DNA of 64,000 nucleotides from Bacillota bacterium (GCA_029776205.1 JAKOTQ010000011.1:24726-88725); one strand, 5' to 3'. Shown: positions 1 through 8,944, counted from the stretch's first letter. The notes: generated by a model from the sequence alone, not told the origin. Numbers and translations: made by a program.

Positions 1-144
1 CTCAATCACCAATCTGGCCAAATCGGCATTCTGTTCACGCAAGGCTTTAATGGCATTACGCATCGTTTCTTCAACCAGATTTCCCATTTTAAGCAAGTCT
101 TGTTCCACCATGCTCATGGCTTTCGCAGTTGAGGATTCTATCAT
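1..144 (-). CDS. phoU: PhoU-like phosphate regulator, N-terminal part (runs off the window)
   Basis: Only the first 48 codons are inside the window; the gene continues beyond position 1. The start ATG at 144-142 follows a strong ribosome site (AAGGGGTG). The peptide has the PhoU N-terminal helix pattern, with KMGNLVEETMRNAIKAL followed by QNADLARLVIE, where the family has a metal-binding E/D-rich helix. PhoU proteins are cytoplasmic, dimeric regulators of the Pst phosphate transporter and the PhoR kinase. No Pst genes are visible because the operon lies outside the window. The assignment rests on a short segment, so it is good but not certain. Confidence 0.7.
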   Translation of the reverse strand, partial: MIESSTAKAMSMVEQDLLKMGNLVEETMRNAIKALREQNADLARLVIE

Positions 145-188
145 CTCGTCACCCCTTATCATTTATGTCTGTAACTAAAACTTAGTAG

Positions 189-217
189 TATATATAATTG
201 AACAACCCCTTGTCCAA
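189..217 (-). promoter_or_regulatory. Putative sigma-A promoter of phoU
   Basis: On the minus strand TTGGAC (217-212) and TATATA (194-189) are separated by 17 bases, and lie about 45 bases upstream of the phoU start. This is a sequence match only. Confidence 0.5.
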
Positions 218-297
218 TTCCTACTGTTTTGAAAAAATTTTTTTAAAAATTTTTAACGTTAAAGATACAAATTAATCGCTTATTCCATATCCCGGGA

Positions 298-750
298 TTA
301 AAGTGGACCTTTCCACATGATAAAGGCATCTTCATTGTTATCCAGATAATATTTACGACGAATCCCCACCTGCACAAATCCCATTTTTTCATACAATTGT
401 TGAGCCGGGCGGTTGGAAACCCGAACTTCCAAGGTCAGATGTTGGACCCCCATAGGGCGGACCGTCTCGATCAAACCCTGTATTAATGCTTGAGCCACAC
501 CTTGACGCCGATATAAAGGATGTACAGCCAGATTGGTGATATGCCCTTCATCAAATACTATCCACAGGCCAACATACCCTATCACCCGTTCATACCCATC
601 CTTGGCAACCAAATAGACAGCCCGTTCATTCTCAAGCAATTCATATAAAAAGGAATTCCTGGACCAAGGAATTGGAAAAGAACGCTCCTCTATTTCAACG
701 ACCGATTCCACATCCTCCAGTGTCATCGGCATGATTTGAATTTTTACCAT
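298..750 (-). CDS. rimI: Ribosomal protein alanine N-acetyltransferase RimI
   Basis: GNAT-fold N-acetyltransferase of about 150 residues. The acetyl-CoA binding loop RRQGVAQAL is at residues 81-89, followed by LTLEVRVSNRPAQQLYEKMGF, the family's C-terminal strand and helix pattern. RimI acetylates the N-terminus of ribosomal protein S18. The start at 750 is preferred over the in-frame codon at 783 because GGAGG lies about 9 bases upstream of it. The gene overlaps the 3' end of tsaB by 56 bases, so the tsaE-tsaB-rimI order common in Bacillota is kept and the three are almost certainly one transcript. Confidence 0.88.
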   Translation of the reverse strand: MVKIQIMPMTLEDVESVVEIEERSFPIPWSRNSFLYELLENERAVYLVAKDGYERVIGYVGLWIVFDEGHITNLAVHPLYRRQGVAQALIQGLIETVRPMGVQHLTLEVRVSNRPAQQLYEKMGFVQVGIRRKYYLDNNEDAFIMWKGPL

Positions 751-1435
751 CCTTCGCTTCCTCCAATCGGATTTCGGCTTCAACGCGTTTAAGGTAGGAT
801 GGTTTCAGAAGATTTCCCTGTTGGGAATCGGGCTTCCAGTCCCTCCGGGCACATTGGGCCGCCAAACTTCCCAATGGCCGATCCCAATACGCCGGAGCGA
901 TCGTAATATTAGTATACCCGTTCCAAATGTCAAAATATTCCTTACTTCCATCCCCACATACCATGATTTCTGGAAAATCCGATAATGATTGAGCCCACTC
1001 CGCCACCGGACGGGCAGCCGGAGGCCGGACTTCCCTCAGGCCTTCCGGTGTCGACTCATATAAAGCGGTATAAACTTCCGCCCTCCGGGCATCAATGGCA
1101 GGCACCACCCATCGGGAAGCCCTCCGACAATTTTCAGCGATGATCTCCAGCGTACTCAGAGGGTAAACCGGCACTTGCAAACCTTCGGCCAACCCCGATA
1201 CAGCCGCAAGTCCAACCCGAATGCCAGTGTAGGAACCAGGGCCGGTGCCGACTGCAATCAAATCGATCTCTTTGAAGCCAATCCCGGCCGTATCCATCAG
1301 TTGCTCCAGCAAAGCCAATAAATATTCTCCGCCACCTTTTAATTTACAAAGAGTAACTTCAAAAAGAACTTCTTCATCCCTGCATAGAGCCATGGTTCCC
1401 CATGGCGTTGCCGTATCGATCCCTAAAATCAACAT
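695..1435 (-). CDS. tsaB: tRNA threonylcarbamoyladenosine biosynthesis protein TsaB
   Basis: ASKHA-fold protein that pairs with TsaD and TsaE to make N6-threonylcarbamoyladenosine at position 37 of ANN-decoding tRNAs. It begins MLILGIDTATPWGTMALC and contains GTGPGSYTGIRVGLA, the family signature. The start at 1435 has GGAGG about 9 bases upstream; a longer in-frame reading to 1462 would have no reason to be used. It overlaps the end of tsaE by 7 bases. The C-terminal tail of roughly 15 residues (ending GGCGIGR) runs into rimI and looks like a non-conserved extension. The partner tsaD lies 10 kb away at 11353-12366. Confidence 0.92.
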   Translation of the reverse strand: MLILGIDTATPWGTMALCRDEEVLFEVTLCKLKGGGEYLLALLEQLMDTAGIGFKEIDLIAVGTGPGSYTGIRVGLAAVSGLAEGLQVPVYPLSTLEIIAENCRRASRWVVPAIDARRAEVYTALYESTPEGLREVRPPAARPVAEWAQSLSDFPEIMVCGDGSKEYFDIWNGYTNITIAPAYWDRPLGSLAAQCARRDWKPDSQQGNLLKPSYLKRVEAEIRLEEAKDGKNSNHADDTGGCGIGR

Positions 1436-1887
1436 AATTTCAATTCCTCCAGCAATCGGCAATAACGGTCCCCGAAAGGCATCAACGTCACTTTTCTGCC
1501 GCCTGACTCCATCTCTATATCTATCCTAATCTCCAAATAGTCCGTTTGGAGCCTATCCTTTAATAGTTCTCCCCATTCGACCACCGTAACCCCTTCGTCG
1601 AGCAATTCATCAGGATCCAGAATTTCCAGTTCCATAGGGTTATCTAACCGATATAAATCCAGATGATTAAGAGTAATATTCCCATCATACGTTTTTTTCA
1701 GCTGAAATGTCGGGCTGGTCACCGGTTCCTCCACGCCCAGGCCGGTAGCAATTCCTTTGGTTAAGGTGGTTTTTCCGGCTCCCAAATCACCAAATAAAAA
1801 AAGGAGATCTCCCGTTTTCAGCTTACTCCCCAGGCGTTCTCCCAACCGGATCATTTCCTTATCAGTAGCTATGTACAGTTCCATCAT
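1429..1887 (-). CDS. tsaE: tRNA threonylcarbamoyladenosine biosynthesis ATPase TsaE
   Basis: Small P-loop ATPase (about 152 residues) that powers t6A synthesis with TsaB and TsaD. The Walker A motif GDLGAGKTT is at residues 33-41, followed by TSPTFQL, the family's conserved strand, LNHLDLYRL and VVEWGE. The ATG at 1887 has AAGGA 9 bases upstream; a TTG three codons earlier is also in frame. It is the first gene of the tsaE-tsaB-rimI set. Confidence 0.92.
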   Translation of the reverse strand: MMELYIATDKEMIRLGERLGSKLKTGDLLFLFGDLGAGKTTLTKGIATGLGVEEPVTSPTFQLKKTYDGNITLNHLDLYRLDNPMELEILDPDELLDEGVTVVEWGELLKDRLQTDYLEIRIDIEMESGGRKVTLMPFGDRYCRLLEELKLC

Positions 1888-2053
1888 CGAATCCAATCCT
1901 TATTTTACTTCATTGACTACAGATTATCATAATTACCGGAATACGGTCAAGGCATCGGGCAGTACCGTTCATAATTCCGCACCCGCTAATCATCTCGCTA
2001 TCTTTAAGATCCCCTAGAAATAACCAGTTAAACCAAGGAACGGGAACTAATAT

Positions 2054-2093
2054 TAAAAAAACCGGTCCTGTCCATTTTTTCACAGGCCCGGTT
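2054..2093 (-). terminator. Rho-independent terminator after mazF
   Basis: On the minus strand an imperfect 12-bp stem (2082-2093 with 2060-2071) is followed by seven T residues. The stem starts at the stop codon of mazF, so it ends the toxin-antitoxin transcript. Confidence 0.85.
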
Positions 2094-2443
2094 CAATGAA
2101 GATCTTTCAAACCCACACTGATTTCGATGGCTTCATTAATTTTAGCCATAATTTCATCATCCAAATGATCAATTTTCTCTTTTAACCGTTGTTTATCAAT
2201 AGTCCGTAGCTGTTCCAAGAGGATTACCGAATCTTTCTCCAATCGGTAACGAGCAGCACTGATCTCGATGTGAGTGGGTAATTTGGCGCGTTTAATTTTA
2301 GAAGTAATCGCTGCAACGATTGTGGTTGGACTGTACGTATTGCCGATATCATTTTGAATGACCAGCACCGGTCTTTGACCGCCTTGTTCGGAGCCGACAA
2401 CCGGATTTAAATTGGCGTAATAAATGTCACCTCGACGGATCAC
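2093..2443 (-). CDS. mazF: MazF/EndoA-type endoribonuclease toxin
   Basis: A 116-residue PemK/MazF-fold protein. It starts [19 protein letters not shown] and continues [10 protein letters not shown], the conserved core around the catalytic arginine, with [12 protein letters not shown] and [13 protein letters not shown] further on; this is very close to the B. subtilis EndoA pattern. EndoA cleaves mRNA at UACAU-type sites. The start is a GTG at 2443 with AGAGGG upstream. It follows its antitoxin gene by 4 bases, and a terminator overlaps its stop codon. Confidence 0.93.
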   Translation of the reverse strand: MIRRGDIYYANLNPVVGSEQGGQRPVLVIQNDIGNTYSPTTIVAAITSKIKRAKLPTHIEISAARYRLEKDSVILLEQLRTIDKQRLKEKIDHLDDEIMAKINEAIEISVGLKDLH

Positions 2444-2447
2444 ACTC

Positions 2448-2723
2448 TTATTCCCTCTCCATCAAATAATCTTCATAGATTTCAAGGTCGGAGGAATCTT
2501 CGACAAATCCATCTTCCGCCAATTCCAAATTTAATTTTCCGGTTTTTTCGTATCCGATTCGGCAACGTTCCAGGCGTTCTTTTCGAAGCCGTTCATCGAT
2601 TAACAACAAAACTGCTTCACGAACGAACGCACTGCGGTTTCCCGTTTCCCGGCGGACAAATCGATCCACCTCTTGGAGGAGACTGTCAGGCATACTCACC
2701 ATTATTCGTCTGGCCTGCGCCAT
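2448..2723 (-). CDS. Ribbon-helix-helix antitoxin (EndoAI/MazE type)
   Basis: A 91-residue protein with an N-terminal ribbon-helix-helix domain: [19 protein letters not shown] followed by [18 protein letters not shown]. Such proteins bind and neutralise the EndoA toxin and repress their own operon as dimers. The C-terminal acidic tail ([20 protein letters not shown]) is the likely toxin-binding part. The start at 2723 has GGGGGTGG upstream. The gene is translated just ahead of mazF. Confidence 0.85.
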   Translation of the reverse strand: MAQARRIMVSMPDSLLQEVDRFVRRETGNRSAFVREAVLLLIDERLRKERLERCRIGYEKTGKLNLELAEDGFVEDSSDLEIYEDYLMERE

Positions 2724-2781
2724 TCATCCACCCCCAAAAACTTTTCGAAAAAGCCATAAACTGCTCTAGCAATTCTCTATT

Positions 2782-2811
2782 ATTATATACAGTTTCTCCG
2801 ATTTCAGTCAA
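2782..2811 (-). promoter_or_regulatory. Putative promoter of the toxin-antitoxin operon
   Basis: On the minus strand TTGACT (2811-2806) and TATAAT (2787-2782) are separated by 18 bases, about 60 bases upstream of the antitoxin start. Confidence 0.65.
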
Positions 2812-2850
2812 ATGGGAGTACCTCTTTTTAAAGTGACAAAAAAGAATGGA

Positions 2851-3516
2851 TTAAGGCATTGACCCTCCCGTTTGATCCAATACTTCCGCGAAACAAACCA
2901 GCAGTAACGTTCCCTCCTCCACAAACACCTCCGCTTCTTCGGCAACAAACGAATTATGAAGTCCCCGACCTTCATTAAAATGAAGGGTTTCCCGGTTTAA
3001 CGGATACTTAAGCCCTCGCGTTAAAACCCCTTTCGCCGTGAACAACGGAATCAACGACACTGCCCATCCGGGCTTGGCCGTTAAGTGCAAGTAATTTTCA
3101 AAGACCCGAATCTCATGATGGGGATCAACCAACCATACCGTAAGCCCCAACTGAGCCCCTTTCAATAACAACCCAATGTTAGCCAGGGTATGATCGAGAC
3201 GGCCCCCCAAAGCTCCCCAAACACGAAGCTCCCTCACTCCCTGTTTGGCGGCCCACTCAAGCGCCAACTCCAGATCGGTCTGATCCTTTTCCGCCGGAAA
3301 ACGGAGGAACTCGACCCCATCCCGAAGCAATATCTCCAGATCTGTCGCAGGTAAAGAATCAAAATCCCCTAATAACACATCAGGTTTAATGCCCATTCTT
3401 AACAAAGTAGCCGCACCGGAGTCAATAGCCATAATACGGCTAGAATAATCCTTTATCTCCTGATATAAATGGTCGGGCGACAACGGCCCCCCGGCAACCA
3501 TGAGCATCCGTTCCAC
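2851..3516 (-). CDS. thiN: Thiamine diphosphokinase
   Basis: Transfers pyrophosphate from ATP to thiamine to give thiamine diphosphate. Family motifs appear in order: AIDSGAATLL, LLGDFDSL, EKDQTDLELAL, GALGGRLDHTLANI, and near the end GLHNSF, which forms part of the thiamine site. Length is about 220 residues, normal for the single-domain bacterial enzyme. The start is uncertain: GTG at 3516 lies close downstream of GGGGG, and ATG at 3507 or TTG at 3537 are alternatives. It lies downstream of rpsI behind a terminator, so it may have read-through or its own weak promoter. Confidence 0.88.
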   Translation of the reverse strand: MERMLMVAGGPLSPDHLYQEIKDYSSRIMAIDSGAATLLRMGIKPDVLLGDFDSLPATDLEILLRDGVEFLRFPAEKDQTDLELALEWAAKQGVRELRVWGALGGRLDHTLANIGLLLKGAQLGLTVWLVDPHHEIRVFENYLHLTAKPGWAVSLIPLFTAKGVLTRGLKYPLNRETLHFNEGRGLHNSFVAEEAEVFVEEGTLLLVCFAEVLDQTGGSMP

Positions 3517-3534
3517 AATCAATCCCCCTATATG

Positions 3535-3561
3535 CAAAAAACACGGCCAATGGCCGTGTTT
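3535..3561 (-). terminator. Rho-independent terminator after rpsI
   Basis: A 10-bp perfect stem (3552-3561 with 3539-3548) with a three-base loop is followed on the minus strand by a T run, just past the rpsI stop. Confidence 0.9.
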
Positions 3562-3568
3562 CGAAAAA

Positions 3569-3979
3569 TTAACGTTTTGAGAATTGCGGAGCTTTACGGG
3601 CTTTCTTCAAACCGTATTTACGCCGTTCTTTCATCCGCGGATCCCGGGTGAGATATCCGGCTTTCTTCAACGGAGAGCGGAACTCTTCGTCTACTTTAAG
3701 TAATGCCCGGGCGATCCCATGCCGAATGGCTCCGGCCTGTCCGGATTTACCACCGCCATGGACACTGGCTAAAACATCATATTTATCTTCACCGTTGATA
3801 AGAGCCAGCGGCTGTCTTACAGTCAGTTCCAATACTTTTCGACCGAAATAATCAGCAACCGGTTTTCCGTTCACCAATACATTGCCTTGACCGGCAATCA
3901 ATCTTACCTTAGCCACAGAACACTTTCTGCGACCGGTTCCATAATATACTGACTTCGTCGTCTTCTTAGCTCTCGGCAT
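3569..3979 (-). CDS. rpsI: 30S ribosomal protein S9 (uS9)
   Basis: 136 residues with the uS9 signature: [16 protein letters not shown] near the N-terminus, [19 protein letters not shown] in the middle, and the basic tail ending APQFSKR that reaches the ribosomal P site. Its N-terminus carries a short extra basic stretch before the conserved core. It follows rplM by 17 bases and has a strong ribosome site (GGAGG). The rplM-rpsI pairing is universal in bacteria. Confidence 0.98.
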   Translation of the reverse strand: MPRAKKTTKSVYYGTGRRKCSVAKVRLIAGQGNVLVNGKPVADYFGRKVLELTVRQPLALINGEDKYDVLASVHGGGKSGQAGAIRHGIARALLKVDEEFRSPLKKAGYLTRDPRMKERRKYGLKKARKAPQFSKR

Positions 3980-3996
3980 CTTTATATCCTCCTTTC

Positions 3997-4431
3997 TTAG
4001 GCCTCAATCTCAAGTTTTTCAGGGCGTTGAGCCGCATGCGGATGTTCACTGCCCCTATAAACTCTTAATTTGGTAATCATTTTGCGACCTAAGCGATTAT
4101 GAGGAAGCATACCCCAAATGGTTCTGGAGATCGCATACTCCGGTTTGGTCTTTAACAAATGGCTGTACTTGATCTCTTTCAATCCGCCGGGATAGAGTGA
4201 ATGTCTGTAATGAATCTTGTTTTCATCTTTTTTACCGGTCAAAATAACTTTGTCGGCATTGATGATGATAACATGATCACCACAGTCAACATTCGGCGTA
4301 AATTCAGGTTTGTGTTTACCGCGCAAAATGGCGGCGACCTGCGAGGCTAAACGGCCTAATACTTTGCCTTCAGCATCAATGACATACCATTTACGCTGAA
4401 CCTCACCAGGTTTGGCTAAATACGTTTTCAT
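3997..4431 (-). CDS. rplM: 50S ribosomal protein L13 (uL13)
   Basis: 144 residues beginning [20 protein letters not shown], the uL13 N-terminus, with [16 protein letters not shown] and the C-terminal [16 protein letters not shown]. The start at 4431 has GGAGGG 6 bases upstream; an earlier in-frame ATG at 4449 contains that site inside its codons and is rejected. It is the first gene of the rplM-rpsI operon and is preceded by its own promoter and a structured leader. The truA and ECF-transporter genes that precede it in B. subtilis are absent here. Confidence 0.97.
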   Translation of the reverse strand: MKTYLAKPGEVQRKWYVIDAEGKVLGRLASQVAAILRGKHKPEFTPNVDCGDHVIIINADKVILTGKKDENKIHYRHSLYPGGLKEIKYSHLLKTKPEYAISRTIWGMLPHNRLGRKMITKLRVYRGSEHPHAAQRPEKLEIEA

Positions 4432-4463
4432 GAGTTTCCCTCCCTGCATGAATGCTGCTAATT

Positions 4464-4547
4464 CCTCAATCGGAAACCGTTTGAGGAAAAAGAGGCCGTA
4501 ATTTTTACGGACTAAATTATTATATCAGACTATTTTCGGAAATACAA
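4464..4547 (-). promoter_or_regulatory. Promoter and structured leader of rplM-rpsI (candidate L13 leader)
   Basis: A good promoter is read on the minus strand: TTGTAT (4547-4542), 17 bases, TATAAT (4524-4519). The transcript then has a 6-bp hairpin at 4510-4496 and a longer one at 4486-4464 with an internal mismatch. Firmicute rplM mRNAs often carry an autoregulatory L13 leader, so this position and two-hairpin layout fit. I cannot test the covariation model here. Confidence 0.55.
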
Positions 4548-4604
4548 ACAATTTTTCCAAAAAAATAAAAAAAAATTGATCACCCGCCCTCAATCCCGCG
4601 CTTT

Positions 4605-5784
4605 CTAAGGTTGATATTTCTCAATCCGGTAATTGTTCGAAGGATTCCAAAAAATCCATTCAGTTAAACCCGCATCCTCAACTGCTCGGATTTGTGCCTG
4701 AATCTCTTTCCGATCATACCTGCTTTTTAGCGAAAAATCCTGAAGCCAAGGACGGATAATCGTTGGAAGGTTAGAGGCCTCCAACCGTTTTTTTTGCATC
4801 CTCCAGACTGCGGCGGACCGTCTGATAAGGCGCCCGGTCGGGATCAGCGATTTGATACTGGCCAGCATAAAAGTGGGAAGGATAGACCATTGGACAGATC
4901 ACATCCACCTCAGCCCCTATCTCTTCCAATCGCTGCCCGATCCCCAAATCATCCGTCACTGAGCAAGTAAGCCCAAAAACATCCGCAGAAATCTTGACCC
5001 CCAGCGGCCGGAGTTCCCGTCCGGCCTGCTCCAGAAAACCGCGAATCACTTCCGTTTTGGTCCGTCCATCCTGGGAAGGATAGCGGCATTCGGCAATGGG
5101 GCCGTCACTGGTAAACCGCACATAGTCGAATTGAATCTCGGCAAAACCCAGCCGGGCTGCTTCTTTGGCAATGGCAATATTATAATCCCAAACCCTGGCA
5201 TTATAGGGATCAACCCAATAAAGGCCCTTCCGATCTTGCCACAGGCCGCCTCGGATATTCTTAACCGCCAGCTCCGGACAGTGCTTCGCCAAAAAAGGAT
5301 CTTTAAAAACAACGATCCGGGCAATTGGATAAATCCCCTTTTCTCTGAATCGCTCCAGAAGCTTTCGGGGATCAAATTTCACCAGGGACGCCGGGCCGCC
5401 TGCTTCACTGATATAACTGACGTGGCCGCTGTCATCCTTTACATCAACGACAACGGCATTGATCCCGGCCATTTCAGCGAACCGGAGCAGTTCATCAACA
5501 AAGTGGCTATTCCCGGCCTTCCAAGACGTCAGATAAACTCCTCTGACTTCAGGGGCAACTATTCGCCGGGAAGTTTGCAACTGTTCCTGCGCAACCGGCA
5601 AGGACAGATCCGGAATCTCCACCAATGTCGGACGCCGAATCGTTTTCGGCATAATCCGAAACCGTTCCATCCATTCCATCCGGTTTTTAGGAAAAACCGC
5701 ACCGCCAGAGGGGGTACTGACTAAAAATAGGAATATTAACGCCAGACCAATCAAAATGATGCTTCCCCGTGCCGCGCCCGACAT
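4605..5784 (-). pseudogene. Putative glycoside hydrolase (DUF4015) with a frameshift
   Basis: The first frame (5784 to 4771) starts after a perfect AGGAGG and encodes an N-terminal membrane anchor (LIGLALIFLFLV) and most of a DUF4015 TIM-barrel: APEVRGVYLTSWKAG, AVVVDVKDDSG, FDPRKLLERF, EIQFDYVRF, CPMVYPSHF. It ends prematurely after EDAKK. The missing C-terminus, with RPWLQDFSL and GLTEWIFWNPSNNY, is intact in another frame from about 4790 to 4605. The switch falls in a run of eight A residues (minus strand, 4795-4788); one base fewer restores a full protein of roughly 390 residues. It is therefore either a sequencing or assembly indel, a true mutation, or a slippage site. Its function is cell-surface glycan hydrolysis only by family inference. 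Confidence 0.75.
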
Positions 5785-5869
5785 TGGCCAAACCTCCTGT
5801 GTATCGATGGGCTAATGATGGATACGCCTAATGTTTATGATTGGTCCGGTTTCAATTAGAACTCAAAGC

Positions 5870-6511
5870 TTAAGCCCAAGTGGCCACATGAACCACTTTA
5901 TATCCCTTATGGTTTAATAAATCCACCAAGGAGCCGCAATCTTTCCGATCTAATCGCAATACCAGTTCACCGTTTTTATTCTCCCGGTGGAATAATGCCA
6001 TGGAAATAATATTGATTCCTTGCTCCTTAATGATTTCAGTCACTTCGGCAATAACGCCAATCCGGTTTTCCAAATCCAATGTCAACCTGGTTCCGGTTTC
6101 TTTTAATCCCATCAAATCAATGAAGGCATCAAAAATATCCGATTCCGTGATAATACCGACTAATTTCCCATCCTTGACTACAGGCAGAGCTCCGATGCTC
6201 TTTGACCGCATCAATAACGCTGCCTCTTCCAGGGTTGCTTCAGGTTCGATCGTGACAACCTCTTTCGTCATGGCCTCTTTCACAAGCAATTTCGATAGGA
6301 CATAATTCAGCTCCCAGACACTTAAGGTTGTTGCTGCCGACGGACTGACCTTCAGGAGGTCTTCTTGGGTGATAATTCCCACCACTTTACCATCCCGGAC
6401 CACCGGCAGGCGGGCGAAATTATGTTTCCGCATCAACTCTCCGGCTTCCAAAATAGGGGTGGTTTCCGTAATCGTTATCGGATTACGGGACATCCGATCT
6501 TGTACAATCAC
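5870..6511 (-). CDS. CBS-domain pair with C-terminal ACT domain (AcuB-like)
   Basis: About 213 residues. Two CBS repeats occupy residues 5-60 (MSRNPITITETTPI and VVGIITQEDLL) and 75-130 (MTKEVVTIEPEATL and LVGIITESDIF), which together form an adenine-nucleotide-binding Bateman module. Residues 140-213 form an ACT-like domain (TRLTLDLENRIGVIAEVTEII). This is the architecture of AcuB-type proteins, whose exact role is unknown. GGAGGG abuts the ATG at 6517 but sits 6 bases from the GTG at 6511, so the GTG is the better start. It stands alone between the DUF4015 gene and the thrS terminator. Confidence 0.85.
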   Translation of the reverse strand: MIVQDRMSRNPITITETTPILEAGELMRKHNFARLPVVRDGKVVGIITQEDLLKVSPSAATTLSVWELNYVLSKLLVKEAMTKEVVTIEPEATLEEAALLMRSKSIGALPVVKDGKLVGIITESDIFDAFIDLMGLKETGTRLTLDLENRIGVIAEVTEIIKEQGINIISMALFHRENKNGELVLRLDRKDCGSLVDLLNHKGYKVVHVATWA

Positions 6512-6635
6512 GTTCATCCCTCCATATCCATTTTGATCTACTGAATACCAACCTCTCGGTGTTCCCTAATTATTATTTCGGCACAACTCCTTTTTTTACC
6601 TATAGAAGAAAAAAATATTTCTTTATTGACAAAGT

Positions 6636-6658
6636 AAAAAGCTGCCTCAACAGGCAGC
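6636..6658 (-). terminator. Rho-independent terminator after thrS
   Basis: On the minus strand a 7-bp GC-rich stem (6652-6658 with 6641-6647) is followed by five T residues. Confidence 0.88.
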
Positions 6659-6705
6659 CTTATACTACACCAAAGTAACTATCGATGTCGGATATTTTCA
6701 TATCG

Positions 6706-8604
6706 TTACTGATAATTCTTCACTTCATCCAGGATTCTTTGGATAAACGCGTCTACATTTTCCACGCCCAAATCCCCTTCTTTACGAGAGCGTACAGCCA
6801 CTGCTTTCGCTTGGACTTCTTTCTCTCCAACCACCAACATATAGGGTATTTTTTGAAGTTGGGCTTCGCGAATCCGGTAGCCGATCTTCTCATTTCGGCC
6901 ATCCACTTCCACCCGAAGGCCAGCCTCCTCCATTTGCTTTTGAATCTCCTGGACAAAAGGCAATTGATCCTCGCTAATCGGCATCAATCGAACCTGCACC
7001 GGCGCGAGCCACGTGGGAAATGCGCCGGCATAATGTTCAGTCAAGATAGCGATAAAACGTTCGATACTCCCGAAGACCACCCTATGCACCATAACCGGCC
7101 GATGTTTTTCACCGTCCGGACCGATATAGTTCAGATCAAACCGTTCCGGCATTTGAAAATCCAACTGAATGGTTCCGCATTGCCAGGTCCGCCCGATAGA
7201 ATCTTCCAGATGGAAGTCGATCTTCGGTCCATAGAACGCCCCGTCACCTTCATTGACCTTATAATCCATCCCTTTAACTTCCAAGGCATTCCGCAGAGCT
7301 TCGGTGGCAGTTTCCCACTGCTCATCGGTACCCATCGAATTCTCCGGCCGGGTAGAGAGTTCCACATGGTATTTAAAGCCGAATACCTTATAGAAATCAT
7401 CGATTAAGTTAATGACTCCTAATATCTCGTCCTTGATCTGTTCCGGCGTCATAACGATATGGGCATCATCCTGGGTGAAACAGCGAACCCGCATCAACCC
7501 ATGCAAGGCACCGGACAACTCGTGCCGGTGAACTAAACCCAATTCCGCCATCCGCTGTGGAAGATCCCGATAGGAATGGAGTTTACGCTTATACACCAAC
7601 ATACCGCCGGGGCAGTTCATGGGCTTAATCGCGAAATTGCCCTCATCAATTTTGACAAAATACATATTCTCCTGATAATGATCCCAATGCCCCGACCGGT
7701 GCCACAATTCTTCATTGAGAATAATCGGCGTTTTAATCTCCTGATATCCTCGTTTTCTATGCTCCTGCCGCCAGAAATCTTCGAGAATATTGCGGAGAAC
7801 CATTCCCTTCGGCATAAAGAACGGGAATCCCGGCCCCTCATCCAAAATATCGAATAAATCCAGCTCTTTGCCAAGTTTGCGATGGTCCCGTTTTTTCGCC
7901 TCTTCCAGACGGTGCAGGTATTCATCTAACTCTTTCTTACTGAAGAAAGCAGTTCCGTATATCCGTTGCAGCATTTCCCGGTTGGAATCTCCCCGCCAAT
8001 AAGCCCCAGCGACAGACATCAGTTTGAATGCTTTTAACCGTCCGGTGCTCGGAAGATGAGGCCCGCGGCAAAGATCGATAAATTCACCCTGTTGATAGAA
8101 GGAGATGGAGCCGTCTTCTAAGCCTTCCACCAATTCAACTTTGTATTTTTCGCCTTTCTGCCGGTAATGCTCCAACGCATCCTGTTTACTCATATTAAAC
8201 CGTTTAAACGGCAAATCTTCTTTGACGATCTTAGCCATCTCCGCTTCGATCTTTTCCAGATCTTCCGGCTTCAGGCTTTCCGGCAGCTCAAAATCATAGT
8301 AATATCCTGTATCAATCGCCGGCCCTATCGCAAGCTTCGCTCCAGGATACAACCGCAGCACAGCTTGGGCCATAATATGGGATGCCGAATGCCGAAGGAT
8401 CTCTAGGGCCTCGGGACTTTCCGGTTTAATCAATTCCAAGGCAATATCACCGGACAACGGTGTGGTTAAGTCCTTTAATTCGCCGTTCACTTTGGCGGCG
8501 ATTGCTTCTTTGGCAAGACGCGGACCAATAGACTCCGCTATCTGCAAAGCCGTATATCCATCAGGATATTCTCTGATACTTTGGTCCGGAAATGTTACTT
8601 TCAT
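6706..8604 (-). CDS. thrS: Threonyl-tRNA synthetase
   Basis: 632 residues in the usual order: TGS domain (1-60), editing domain with HSASH, class II catalytic core with KPMNCPGGMLVYK and VHRHELSGALHGLMRVR, then the anticodon-binding domain starting AWLAPVQVRLMPI. It charges tRNA-Thr and hydrolyses Ser-tRNA-Thr. The start at 8604 has GGAGGA 7 bases upstream; the ATG at 8625 lies before that site. Transcription runs from a T-box leader and ends in the hairpin at 6636-6658, so thrS appears monocistronic. Confidence 0.97.
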   Translation of the reverse strand: MKVTFPDQSIREYPDGYTALQIAESIGPRLAKEAIAAKVNGELKDLTTPLSGDIALELIKPESPEALEILRHSASHIMAQAVLRLYPGAKLAIGPAIDTGYYYDFELPESLKPEDLEKIEAEMAKIVKEDLPFKRFNMSKQDALEHYRQKGEKYKVELVEGLEDGSISFYQQGEFIDLCRGPHLPSTGRLKAFKLMSVAGAYWRGDSNREMLQRIYGTAFFSKKELDEYLHRLEEAKKRDHRKLGKELDLFDILDEGPGFPFFMPKGMVLRNILEDFWRQEHRKRGYQEIKTPIILNEELWHRSGHWDHYQENMYFVKIDEGNFAIKPMNCPGGMLVYKRKLHSYRDLPQRMAELGLVHRHELSGALHGLMRVRCFTQDDAHIVMTPEQIKDEILGVINLIDDFYKVFGFKYHVELSTRPENSMGTDEQWETATEALRNALEVKGMDYKVNEGDGAFYGPKIDFHLEDSIGRTWQCGTIQLDFQMPERFDLNYIGPDGEKHRPVMVHRVVFGSIERFIAILTEHYAGAFPTWLAPVQVRLMPISEDQLPFVQEIQKQMEEAGLRVEVDGRNEKIGYRIREAQLQKIPYMLVVGEKEVQAKAVAVRSRKEGDLGVENVDAFIQRILDEVKNYQ

Positions 8605-8632
8605 CTTTCTTCCTCCCAATTCCATATACTAA

Positions 8633-8944
8633 AAATAAAACCGCCCCTCAAAAAGGGGCGGTATTAACCGCGGTTCCACCCTTGTTGACATCCATCCATG
8701 GGATGCCCGCTCGGATCGGCATTATCGCTGCCATACGCTGACTTATGCGAATTGCCATTCGCTTTCGCCAGAGCGTCCAAGGTGGTCCATTGTTGGTTTT
8801 AATCCAACGTTAATCCGTTCACGAACTGGAGAGCTTTCAGCAGATGCCCTCCTCTCTTTTGCAGTCGTTTACGGTCGTTCCTTTTCATCCGCAACAACAT
8901 ATTTAGTTAAATTAAATTATATAACTACTTATCTTCTGCGTCAA
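8633..8944 (-). promoter_or_regulatory. T-box riboswitch and promoter of thrS
   Basis: Accounts for the 400-base gap upstream of thrS. The promoter is TTGACG (8944-8939), 17 bases, TATAAT (8921-8916). The T-box core GGGTGGAACCGCGG is at 8681-8668 and a terminator stem (8661-8654 with 8648-8641) with a T run follows, which is the standard antiterminator/terminator pair sensing uncharged tRNA. The specifier is not clear: at the register that works for the three other T-boxes here (GAA-N-codon) it reads GGA at 8816-8814, not a Thr codon. Confidence 0.93.

Noticed and set aside
190..290. AT-rich palindromic stretch between phoU and rimI
   Set aside because: Runs of A and T pair with each other but form no GC-containing stem; I see no terminator or operator that can be supported beyond the phoU promoter.
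298..783. Longer rimI reading with start at 783
   Set aside because: The ribosome site lies between 783 and 750, so the 11 extra codons would overlap it; the fold starts after 750.
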